The notes under the pieces: model-generated
Seen by the model: the letters and a program-made list of their open reading frames with translations, nothing else
Told to the model about the DNA's origin: nothing
The model's database searches: none
Assembly: GCA_001598975.1 (NCBI GenBank)
Contig: BBXU01001351.1
Location: 1-44,228, forward strand
Reading direction: 5' to 3'
Length of the DNA: 44,228 bases
Source of the DNA: Parachlorella kessleri
Taxonomy: Eukaryota > Chlorophyta > Trebouxiophyceae > Chlorellales > Chlorellaceae
Program-made: the position numbers and the translations under genes
Shown here: one piece after another, positions 1 to 10,746 of the stretch
Position numbering within the stretch: the stretch's first letter is position 1
Layout: every line of letters starts with the position of its first letter

Positions 1-3000
1 GATGATCTGCGCCTTGCTGAGCAGCAGCCGCAGCGACTCATTCTCAGTAACCTTGTTGAGGGTGTTAGTCATCAGCCCCACCAGCAGGTTCAGCAGCACC
101 AGGCCCAGGATGAACACGTAGGCAATGGCCAGCAGGCAAGCGGCCACGGGGTGGGTGGAGTGGTTGTAGGCCAGGGTGAGGTTGGGGTCCCCCGCCAGCC
201 AGGCAACCATGGTCACAAAGGCCCGCCCAAGGCTGGAGAACTCCTGTACGCAAATGGGGCTACCATGTGGTCTGTCACTTAAAGGTGGATGGCCGCCGGC
301 GTCACACTAGCATGGGATGGAGACAGCGAAGATGTACAGAGCGAAGAGGGCCTTAGATTCGTGGGCTTGCGGAGAAAGTGGTTGCACAGCCGGTCGCTTG
401 CAGGGCGCGCAACATGGGCAGCCATGAGCGGCAGGCAGCCTGGCGGTGTGCTGGGGGCGTTAATGTTCAGGGGGAGGTCACGGACCTGGTGGTCTGCCTG
501 GTCCTGCCTGAACAGGACGAAGAAGGCGGACGCAAAGCCGCCGATGAGCAGTACCAGGAACAGCAGGTAGTACTTCAAGTCATGCAGCACCTGCACAGCA
601 GGGGAAGGGGGGTGGATACCACGGCTCGATGCCATGCAGCTCTGACGCAGCTGCTAGGCTTCCACCTGGCACATGTACACCAAGAACCATGCAACCTAGC
701 ACCTCCGTCTAGCAACACCGGTTGCAGAACAGCTTGCATGCTTCCTAGAGAGTTAGTCAGCCGTCTGTCAAAGGAGGCAGCATGTCCCCAGGCCTGGCAA
801 GGGCCTGCGCACCTCGGCTATGCTGTCCACAGAGGCAAACCTGGTGGGCCGGAAGACCCGGGAGAAGTACTGTACCCGCAGCAGCAGCAGTACACACTGT
901 ACCGCCATGGCGATGGGCAGGAAGCCGGGCTCAACCCAAGTGCGGGTCAGGTGGCGCACGGCAATAACTATCTGCAGGGGAGCAGCAGACTGTCTAGGTG
1001 GCAATGGGCCCCCAAGTTGCATGGGAAACATGTGGATCTGGCCTAGGCTAGCCGTAAAGGCTACCGCCACCTGGCATGGGCAGATAATGGGCTTCACGGT
1101 GTGTGGCTCAACTCGGGTCCCAAATAGGTAGGTGCCAAGGACTTGCTAGCTACTTCACATGCAGTCCCGAGATCCTCCACCGGCTTGTGTCTCACTGGCC
1201 CAGCCCTGGGCATCACCTCCCAGCACGGTGTCAATGAGACACAGCGTGCAGCTCGCGGAGCACCCAGTGTGCTGTCCTTCACAAGCGTTACAAGGGGCTC
1301 AGCCAGCGCCAACAGGGTCTCACCTGAAGCGCTATGGACAGGGAGCTAAGCAGGTTCCAGGACAGCCAGCTCCAGCCGTACGCCGCGACGGTGCGCAGCT
1401 CGATGACCAGGAAGGGCGCCATGGCCGCCAGGCCCGCCAGGTCAGCAGCCACCGCCAGCTGGCCCCAGCGTGTGCCCAGCAGCTGGTGCAGGCTCAGAGC
1501 GGGGTCCTCCCCCTGCCAGCCGGCAAGCGTAGCAGTTCGCACGCGCTTTCCAAGTGAGAGCGGCCGAGCTTGGGGTGCTGCATGACCAGGTGATCCCATT
1601 CCCCCCTCCGGACCCCCACACAAACACCACCACGCATATACACCCCACCCCACCTTGCACACAAGCCCCCTCGGCGACCAGGGTTGCTTTCTTTCAGCAC
1701 GGCAAGGTGTGCGCGTGCTCCTTCCAGCAAGCACGGGCAGAAGCACAACAAAGCTTGTCCAGGAGGTGATGCGGAGGCCTTCCCAATCTCATGGCATTGC
1801 ATTGCTGTCAGGGGCCCACCACTTGCCTGGATGGCCAGGATAAAAAGCCAGTAGGAGGCCAGCCAATATAGGAAGATGAACAGCTCCCAAAACAGCAGCT
1901 TCTCGCAAAAACGGGTCCACTTCCAGTCGATCACCGCCTGCATCCAGCAGAGGAGCTCTGCCCAAGGTCAGCTGCACTTGCTCCTGCTTTGCTTGTACAC
2001 AGGCTCCACCATCGGAAGGAACCTACCAGCAGGAGACCCACTGCGCATCGGTAGGGCCCTGCCAACAGGATTCCCCCTGCAATCCCCCACCCCCCCTCGC
2101 CTGGCAGCAGATGGAGCCACCTGAGAGCTCTTGGCAGCACAGCATATCACCAGCCATCTGACTGACCTGCACTGCCGGCAGGGCAAAGGCCGTGAAGCTG
2201 CAGCCGCCCGCCTGCCATCTGGTAAGCAGCGGGTGCAGCAGCCCCTCATTACCGGGGTAGGTTGCGCCCCTGATGGTCACCACATATGCCAGCACCCGCA
2301 GCGCTGTGCGCCACCCTGGCACAAACATTCAATAGGGTAGCTTACAGCCAGCACCCAAAATCACTTGCAGGTGTTGAAAGGCATGGGCGGTGGAGCGAAC
2401 TGCACCCTGTCGGGGGGTGCCTTTAGGTGGGTGTGCGCCGACGCCAGCCATTGCAGTGGTAAAAGCGGCATTTCACCTGTCAGCACAACATCACAGCAAT
2501 CTCAATATCATCTCGGCTGCAGGCTGCAGCCCCCACCAATCAAGCATAGAACCCTGTCAGCCCAGTATACCCGTACCTCCTCTTTAATCGCATTGCCTGC
2601 CACCATAAATAAATCAAGCTGTACAGACGGGCCTGTATACTTGGAGGAGCAGACGCCCAGCTTGCGCCTCCAGGCTCGCTCGTAGTCCAAGTCGGGGCGG
2701 TCACCACCCATAGTTAGGATGGCATCGCCTGCCACCTTGCCCAGAAGAAGCCGGTCCTGTGCTCAAGTCACATCGAAGAAGAAGAAAAGACTAAAAATGG
2801 CACCTCCAAATGCACAGACTGCTCCCAGGTGGCCAGGTTGACAGGTATGAGCAGACAGCAGCAGGCCTGGCTGTGCAACCAGCAGCGGCCAACTTGAGTG
2901 CCAAACTTCTTCCCCAGCTGACTTGTAAGGTCCCGCTACCACCTCTTTAACTAAGCAGAACGGCGCTCCACACACCTCCACCTCGAAGGCTCCTAGGCAC

Positions 3001-3118
3001 TTCACCCCATGGTCTTGCAGGTACTGGAGCAGGCAGTGCGGCTTGTCTCGCAGGAGCTCTGCCATGCTCCTGCACTCCTTCACTAACAGTTCTCCTGCTG
3101 ACCCATCCTGGTTGGGTT
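1..3118 (-). CDS. TRP-like six-TM cation channel, copy A (partial: 3' end beyond window, first exon not found)
   Basis: Predicted membrane cation channel of the Ion_trans/TRP-like superfamily. Exons read on minus: 3118-2976, 2756-2633, 2315-2167, 1937-1827, 1512-1324, 971-813, 590-486 and 243 to the window edge; phases are consistent from 2756 down. Seen: TM1 (KLLFWELFIFLYWLASYWLF), TM2 in exon 1512-1324, TM3/4 in 971-813 ending in RVQYFSRVFRPTRF, TM5 (LKYYLLFLVLLIGGFASAFF), a pore-loop segment EFSSLGRAFVTMVAWLAGD, then TM6 with the TRP-like end LLNLLVGLMTNTLNKVTENE. Exon sizes 149, 111, 159 and 105 nt are the same as in copy B on the opposite strand, so this is a paralogue. Two introns appear to start with GC (2632 GCCCGT, 1826 GCAAGT). 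Two introns of copy B are missing here. No stop interrupts the exons, so I see no sign of a pseudogene. The N-terminal exon matching B's first exon was not recognised. Ion selectivity and cell location are unknown. Confidence 0.82.
2545..2612 (+). repeat. Dispersed intronic repeat, short form, copy 1
   Basis: Lies in the channel A intron 2632-2316. The core CCCTGTCAGCCCAGTA is followed by an ACCTCCTCTTT segment, then GCATTGCCTGCCACC and an AATAA-rich end. It shares its left end (CATAGA) and right end with copy 3. Confidence 0.7.
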
Positions 3119-3744
3119 CTGCAACAGCAGGTCGGGCAGTACAGAGGTGTAGAAGGGTGGACGGACAGTGTAGGCTAGGCTGGCTGGTAGAGCACACCCA
3201 CGTATATGCGTCTATACTGCGACAGTTTTAAACACCCCTGGGCCTGTAGCTTGAAGTAGTAGGATTTGGGCTCCATGCTATTCGTCTACCCACTATCAGC
3301 CAGGGTTCCCTATTTGTTGTATCCAGCTTGGCCACCCTGGCTGGTACTGTGGTGAGGTAAGGGCATATCTCCTTAGGTGCAAACCCTTGGCCTGCAACGC
3401 AGGCTGTCCACACTGTCGTCCCAAAGCTTTACAGTTAGCTCTCAACCGCGCCTGCTTGCTCTACATCGTTCCAGAGTATGTCTTGCTCTGGGTCTGCCGG
3501 CAGTAGCGGGTGCTCTTCTGGGTTGGGGCCCTCACTCGCCTCGGCGCACGCTGTGGCACGCAAAGCCATATCGAAGCTGGCAAGACTCGTCGGACGCCCT
3601 CCCTGTTACCTTGGAAACTTGCGGCATATGACGGTCCAGTAAGCAAGCTCCAAGGCGGGACCCCGCAAGAATTGCCGAGCAAGACTGCATATTATCGTGT
3701 CACCTACCATAATTTCACCAGCTTGCGCAGGGGAGGTCACCACC
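3119..3744. promoter_or_regulatory. Head-to-head intergenic region between channel copies A and B
   Basis: About 0.6 kb separates the first recognised exon of copy A (minus) from the ATG of copy B (plus, 3745). It must hold the start of copy B and probably an unrecognised first exon of copy A, so it is the likely shared promoter of the divergent pair. I see no convincing TATA box or other known motif, and the short open frames here do not resemble the N terminus of copy B. Confidence 0.45.
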
Positions 3745-6700
3745 ATGGCGGATGAGCCGAACGACAGCAATTCCCCGCTGTTGGGGCATGCCCAAGAGGA
3801 CGAGCTCTGGGATCAAGTAGAGGAGGTGAGGGGGCAACTTAAAAGGCTCGGTATGGGATCCAAGGCTGGGGTCCCCCATCATAGGCTGGCAAGGGTGACC
3901 GGCTGACATGTCAAGTGATCTGTTCAGCCCAGGCGCTCCCGGTTGAGGTTAAACAGTCCCACAGTATGAAGGGCTGTTGCGAGATACTGTCGCGAATACA
4001 TGTGGGACCTGACCATCGCCAGATGCGCCCATGCTCCACAAGTTACTCAGCAGAGCTGCCTTCACAATAGTACAGGCAAAGCTTTGAGACACCTTGAGAA
4101 TGTTGGCAGACTTTCTGTAGCAGCGGTTGTGGGAGTGCCCCGCCGACATAAGTCTGCACTGACCGGCGGGCTAGGCAGGAGGGCGGAGCCGGCTGGGGGA
4201 TGTGCTGCTTACCTGCGTGCTGTGCCAAGCCAAAGAGCAGCAGCAGTGCCTGACAACCTGCAGGCCCCACCGGTGGAAGAGATCACCATCCAGCAGCTCA
4301 TCAGTGAGCGGCCGGAGGGCGTGCTGGAGTTCCTGCAAGACAAGGGCGTCAGGAAGCTGGGGGAGTTTGTTATGCAGGTGAGTGTGCCCAGCCGCCGTCA
4401 AGATAACATGCACAGCAGTCAAGTGCCAGACAGCGGCAGGGCGGAGGACTATTGGCGCTGTTATCTTAAAAACTTGCCATGAATCGTTGGGCAAGTCTGG
4501 CACCGCTGCTGCCACCAGGAGACTTGTGGGGTGAAAGCCAGTTTGTGTGTTGGGTGCCCTACAGTCTACAGACTGCACGGCGCATAATTCTCTTCCACGA
4601 ACTTAGGCCCTGCCCCACGTGCTGCTGCAACAGGACAGGGTGGTGCTTGGGAAGCTAGGCGATGATTCTATCGCTACCATGGGAGCTACTAAGCCCGTGG
4701 GTGACTTCGAAGCGGCGTGGCGGCGGGAGATGGGGGCTCCCAAGAAGGATGACAAGACAGGTAGGCTGGCTGGGGACCCCATGCTGCTTGGGCGGTTGTT
4801 AGGGTACCAAGGGATTACGGTTGTTGAAACATTTCCAGTCTCTGCAGGAGAGACTGTTTGTGATAAAAAGCTGATGCTTGAAGCCTGGATGAGTGTGGTG
4901 GTTGCCAAGGATGTAGAGCAAGGAGTTGTGGGGAAGCTGTGAAACCTTGCGCAGACCGCAGGAAGCTTGGGATGCAGTAGGTTGAGCCTGGGTGCAGTGC
5001 TTGTCGCCCTGAAGTGACTGGCATCAGTCGAATCTTACACAGGGTAACCTATGAAGCCTTAATACCTGACTAAACTGACTCGACTTCCTCTAATCCGAGG
5101 CAGGGCACCTGGGGGCACTTCGTCCTGGGGTTTACCTAGCTTCTGCTCTGGCCAGTGCAGGGTGGACCACCTGCATCCCGGTGCTGGCGTATGTTGTGAC
5201 CATCAAGGATGCCGCCAAGCCTGACAAGGAGGGCCTGCTGCAGCCGCTGCTGCGGAGGTGGCAGGCGGGGGGCTGCAGCTACGCTGCCTTCTCCCTGCCG
5301 GCAGTGCAGGCGCGTTGCACGTGCAGCATGCATGTCATGCTCAGCATGGCATGTCTCTCAGAAGCCACGGGCAAGGCCAGCAGTGCAACATTTCGGTCGA
5401 GTCAACAGACCTACTACAGGCAGTGTGCATTTCCCCTACAAGGGGGTTGCTCAGTTTGTACAGGACAATCTTTGTACGGGCGTTATGGTCGAACCTGCCC
5501 AAGGGTAACCATTTGTAAGCTGTGCAGGCAGTCATAGACTGGAAGTGGTCGCGCTTCTGCCGCAAGCTGCTGCTGTGGGAGCTGGCCTTCTTCTTCCTCT
5601 GGCTGGCAGCCTTCTCCATCTTCACCATCGCGTTCCAGGTGAGGGCGGCGGGGAGGCCGGATGGGTCCAGCCGGCATACGGCAGTCAGCGTGAGGCGTCC
5701 GCCTTAGTCCCAGCTGGGCGGCGCTCTGTAGGAAAAGTGGGTGGTGCCCAAGTCCTTAGCTGGGGGGCCGGCCTTAACGGGAGAGTAGGCGGGCCCCGCT
5801 GCCTTGTCCAGGTACCCGCTGCCTTGCCCGTGTGGGCCCGCTACCTTGCCCCTGGCCGCGCTAGCAAGGCCGTGTAGGCCCGCTACCTTGCCCGTGGGCC
5901 CGTTACCTTGCTCCTGGCCGCGCTGGCAAGGCCATGTGGGCCCGCTACCTTGCCCGTGGCCGCGCTACCTTGCCCATGAAAGCCCGCTACCTTGACCACC
6001 TGGTCCAAATCGCGCTCTGATACTAGACTGGGCAGCGCCTAAATTGCTGCCTGGGCGGCGCCCTGTCGTAGCTACCATGGCGCAACTGACATGACCAGGG
6101 TTTTTGCGCCTGACCCCCGCCTTCCAACCCAAGCCCCGGTGTTTGAGACAAGCATCATCTTGCTCTGCTGGCTGCCAGGACGAGGACACTTCTCTGTCGC
6201 TGAGGGAACTGCTGGCCACATCCCGGGGCCGGCTAACAGTGGCCATGGACTTCCTAGCGCTGCTGGGCATGGCTCCCTTCCTGCTGATAGAGGCAGCCAC
6301 CATTGCTGCCTACGGGTGGGGGTGGGTGCAGGTCTGGAACATCCTGGATACCTGCACCTATGTCAACCAGGTGGGGTATACATTAGGTGATCAGGGGCTC
6401 AGATGAGGGTATGTGCTGGTGTGGACTCGTCACGGCGTCCTGCAAATGCCGCCACGACTGGTGCTCACTCACACACACGCCTCTCCCTTTGGGAGCAGCT
6501 GTGTCGCCAGGTCCCGGGACTGTCAGAGGCCACCCTGCCAGGGCGAGACCAAGCGCCCAACCCTCCCTTCCTGCTGCAGATCGCGATCGTGGTGATGCAC
6601 CTGGGCCGGCTCAACATCTCCAGCAACTGGCTGTCCATCGCGGCGGCGGTACAAATCATCCTGCTGCTGTTCAGGGTGCAGTACTTCAGCCGCGTCTTCC

Positions 6701-9700
6701 GCCCCACACGCTTTGCGTTTGTGGACTCGCTCAAGGAGGTGGGTGGGTGGCCGGGCGGGCAAGTGGGTACGCAGAGCTGTTCTCGGTTAGTACATGCCGT
6801 ACTCCTCCCTCATCGACACCAGCTGTTGGGCTGTGGTGCCTGGCATGCCCTTCCAGCCCTGATGCCACCAGCACGCCTGCGGCTGGGTGGCTGCTTGGGT
6901 GGCCGAGCTAGGTTCAGGCAGGGTCGGGAAGGCTGATGCAAGCAGGAAGAGCCGTGCATACTGGAGAAGTGGCCAGGGGGCGGGCGGCACGGCAGCAGTG
7001 AGGGTACTGTGGCAGGCACCGCCTGCACTTGCAGATGCCTCAGTGCTTGTGGCGAATAGAGGGTGCGTGACCACCCGCACCACGCGGCTCAAACGTTGTC
7101 GCTGCAGCAAGCATGGAGTATCCTAGCCTGCTGCACCGCTGCTGTGCTGTGCAGGTGCTGCATGACGTCAAGTACTACCTGCTGTTCCTCGTCATCATCA
7201 TGTTTGGCTTTGCCGCCGCATTCCACATCCTGTTCCGGGAGGACCAGAAAAAGCATGATGTGAGTACACCCCCCCTTGGCAGGCGCTGGCTGTGGGTACG
7301 CAGGGGGGCCGCCAGCTAGCTCGCCTGCTTTGATTGGGTGCAGTCTCCAACCGCTGAACTTGCACATGCGGCCAGGGAACCGCCACATCTCTGTTGAGGT
7401 CCGTGGGTTCCAAGAGAAGCGCGCGGGTGGGCTGCGCTGACCCCGTCCGTCCTTGGTGGGGAACATGCGTGCAGGAGTTTAGCACCATCGGCAAGTCATT
7501 CATCACCATGGTCAAGTGAGTGTAGCCCTGGGAAAGCCAGTCACGGTGCTGCAACCCTGCCACAGGCCAGCACTGCCCTGCTGTGCTGCCTGGAGTGCCT
7601 TGGCATTGTCCTGCTGACTAGGCAGTTGTGCCACCACCTGGTCAGCCAGCGACAACACCTCCCATGGCCACTGCCTGGTCAGCTGGGAGACACAGAGCCC
7701 TTGGCCAGCCCTGTCGCTGCCTGCCTGCCCTCCCTGCAGCTGGGCGGCGGGCAATGCCGACATCAACACGATGTACAAGCATTCGCACAACCCCGTGGCC
7801 GCCTCGGCGCTGGCAGTGGTGTTCGTGTTTGTGCTGGCCGTAGTGCTCATGAACCTGCTTATAGGCATCCTCACCAACTCCCTCCAGCGGTGGGTGGCTG
7901 GCTGGCTGGCTGGGGTGGGTTTTGAAGTTTAAGTAGCAAAGTAATATTTATTGATAGCTGTTACAAGCACATAGTGCTCCGCCCCTTGCTGGTGCTGGGT
8001 TATGTCAGGGGACGCTGTGGCGCCTTGCTTGGACAGCTATGAAGCCATATACATATGTTCTGTCCGTGGTTACCATGACTTGGGTATGGCTGCTATAGGA
8101 CTGCCCATTGACAACCCCACGAACAGCCTGAGAGTGTGAGCGGGGCCTATCTGCAATGCACATGGCTTGGGCGGGTGAGGGTTTGCTGCATATAGCAGAT
8201 CGAACATGCTGACGCGCCAGCTGGCTGTGTTGACATGTTGACACTGCAACTGGCGCCTCATGAGCCCCTTGGCCGGTGAAAGAGCATGCCCAGCAAGCAC
8301 AGCGACCTCGGCATCAACCTGTGTCTCTGCGTCTTGCAGGGTGACTGACAATGAAGGGCTGCGTATGCTGTTGAGCAAGGCACAAGTCATCGACGAGATA
8401 GAGAGCACAATCCCTGCCTGGGTAGAACGCATGTTTCCCCAGGCAAGCACACTGGAACATAAACACTGCCTACTAGTTCATGGTGAACGGTTGTCTCACT
8501 GAAAACCCCTCTGTAGGGTGATTGTGCTGCCAGTGCAAAGGCCTCATGGCTCCATTTCTTGTTTCCCGTGCCTTGGTGTGCCTGCCCTTACCTGTGAGGG
8601 CTGCTGGTAGGCTCCCTAGCGAGCTGTCAGGCCTGTCCAGCTGGACCCAAGGGTGGCAGCTGTTGTACTATACGGCCTCGCAAGTCTCCCAGAGGTTGTG
8701 TTTAGTGCTTTTATACTTGCTGCTGCACTTGCTCTGCAGAGAAGCCCCTTGCCACAGTTCCACCATGTCTGCTGCTCACATTTGGGCTGTACCTTGCCCC
8801 TGCCTGCACATGTCCTTGGGGCTACATGTTGTGCTCCTGTTATGTGCAGTTCACTTTTTGCAGCCCAGCGCAGTGCACTCCAGTGTGATCCAAATCATCT
8901 GGCGGTCCTGCTGCATCTAAGTACTGAGCTACTACACCCCGCCTGCCTGCCAGTGTTGGGGCGGGGACCCACCCCTCCTCCTCCTCTTCCTGCTGTATGT
9001 ATTACGTGAGCAGCAACATTGACAACACTTCTCCCGCGTGCAGCTGTACCCGCCGTACCTGCATGTGCTGCGTGTGGACCCCGACAAGCTTGACAGTGTG
9101 AAGCTGGACAACCTGTGGTCCAAGGAGGGCGAGGATGAGGGGCCGCCCATCCTGCAGGGTGGGTTGCCAGGGGGAGGGTGGGTGTGTGGGTGGGTGAAAT
9201 TGCTTTGGTAGTCGGTGTTCCATTATGGTGGCAGCAGGGTAGATGTGCACTCAGAAAAATTTGCAGGGTGCTCAGTATGACCGAGGCAACCGGATGGTGT
9301 ATCCCGTGGTGGTGTCCCAGGTCGCAAGCTTGAGTCAGAGCTTTGCTGACACCAGGCGCCAGCCTCTGCTTTTCTCCCGAGGTTTCAGGGGTCACATGCT
9401 AGCCAATAAACACCGGCATTACTGTCTTCTGCCCCCTGTCCCTGTCGTCAAGTCCTTGGGGGTCCACTAACAGTGCTGGCCTGCTTGATCCCGACCTTTG
9501 CAGCATGAGAGGCAGGTTACCAATAATCAATTGTGAGCTACCCCCAACGTATGCTCAGAGATGCAGACTGGCCCAATCACATGCAGAGAACCGTAGCGCC
9601 GACAGCGGCCACCGGGAGCAGGGCGGCTCCACCCAGCTCAACGGCTCTGGCGAGGGCGGTTCAAGCCGGGAGGATGCCCTGGAACAGAAGCTGGATGCTG

Positions 9701-10021
9701 TGATGAAGGAACTACAGGTGCGCAGGCCCAGCAGGGGTTGGCTGCTGTGGCACCAATTGATGGAATGTCGGCATTTGGTCCTCCTGTGGTGGCACTGTAC
9801 TAAACCTGGGTCTGTTGTGCAACGACGTGTCACCTGGCGATGCTGGCCAAGCTGTGCTTAGATATAAGCAAGAGCAATGCCGCAGCTAGTATGCATGGTC
9901 AGCAGTGCAGGTAGCTGTGCAGGTAGCTGTGCTGTGCCCAGGTGCTAGCCTCTTGACTTGCTCTCTGCAGGAACTCAAGTCATTGCTAAGGCCTGCTGGG
10001 GCCCTGCACTCGGAGCAGTGA
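3745..10021 (+). CDS. TRP-like six-TM cation channel, copy B
   Basis: Paralogue of copy A, about 575 residues. Exons: 3745-3825, 4264-4377, 4607-4760, 5161-5309, 5528-5638, 6179-6370, 6580-6738, 7155-7259, 7475-7515, 7740-7889, 8340-8442, 9044 to about 9157, 9267-9320, about 9504-9717 (one internal junction unresolved), 9971-10021. Start: the ATG in MADEPNDSNSPLLGHAQEDE, which joins in phase to exon 2. TM1 near residues 178-200 (LLLWELAFFFLWLAAFSIF), TM2 about 215-245, TM3/4 about 258-305, TM5 about 322-347, pore loop EFSTIGKSFITMVNWAAGN about 356-374, TM6 about 387-411 ending VVLMNLLIGILTNSLQRV, as in TRP-like Ion_trans proteins. A cytosolic tail follows, with a short predicted coiled coil (EDALEQKLDAVMKELQ), ending ALHSEQ. 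There are no ankyrin repeats. Two introns begin with GC (5310, 8443). The family call is firm at superfamily level only; polycystin-like is possible. Confidence 0.85.
5790..5996. repeat. GC-rich minisatellite in a channel B intron
   Basis: Degenerate direct repeats lie inside the intron 5639-6178. The core GGGCCCGCTACCTTGCCC recurs, alternating with a GGCCGCGCT-AGCAAGGCC segment. The larger period is about 60 bp, with roughly three copies and a shorter about 20-bp subunit. Confidence 0.8.
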
Positions 10022-10091
10022 AGCGGTATCAGAACTGAAAGCACTGACGCAGGACTGGGAGCATGTAGTCAGGTGACGGCCACTTGCGGAG

Positions 10092-10096
10092 TGTAA
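10092..10096 (+). terminator. TGTAA poly(A) signal of channel B
   Basis: TGTAA lies about 70 nt after the TGA at 10019-10021, the usual chlorophyte signal and spacing. It supports the assigned stop. Confidence 0.7.
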
Positions 10097-10204
10097 TTCA
10101 TTTCTGCTTTTGTGTGTACGAATTGAGACCAGTGGCTGCTGTCAGTGAGTTCTGCGAAGAAGGTGGGGGCACCTTTGGGGGGGGGCAGTTGCTTCCTACA
10201 TTTA

Positions 10205-10209
10205 TTACA
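10205..10209 (-). terminator. TGTAA poly(A) signal of the FAS1 gene
   Basis: TTACA on the plus strand reads TGTAA on minus, about 540 nt past the FAS1 gene stop. It lies about 110 nt from the signal of the convergent channel B gene, so the two 3' UTRs end almost back to back. Confidence 0.5.
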
Positions 10210-10746
10210 TCAAGTTCCAGTCTGAAGAGGCTTGTGATACACATCTTGGTTATCACGTGTGGAGACAAATTGGTTTGATCCAGCAGTGCGGGTTCCTCAT
10301 TCCTTGGCAAGTTGTTTTTCTGTGGCGAGGTTTCAGGGTTCTGTAAGGTTAAGGTACCAAAGCACAAAGTGATATGTGAGGGGCAGCTATGGACAATGGG
10401 TGTGCTGGTGCACTGCAATGCACCCAAGGACATCCCGGCAACTGCAAGCTCGAGCCTGGAAGTTCCACGTTGGTCCGAAAACCGAGCCGGCGGCAAGAAG
10501 ATAAAGAGAGTAGGGAAAGCTATACCATCCCAGCCAAGTAGGGAAAGAAAAGGTTTAGCAACCAAGTGAGCCGTGAAGGGCAGGGCATCTGCAAAGTCCA
10601 AGTCCTGCAACGTCGCAACTAATCGTGCGGTGGCTGCTGGTGCCTTTCCCGAAGTGCTTCTCAGCAAGCTGGAAGAGCAGCACGTCACTCAGCATATGTG
10701 TCTTCCTTAGTCATGGCATCCATTGTGCGGTAGTGATGCATGCCCC

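Noticed and set aside
1..3118. Channel A as a decayed pseudogene
   Set aside because: The recognised exons have no stops or frameshifts, splice phases agree, and residues conserved with copy B are concentrated in the TM and pore segments.
5790..5996. The intronic repeat array as a CRISPR array
   Set aside because: The repeats are degenerate and adjacent, with no unique spacers of constant length, and the context is a eukaryotic intron.
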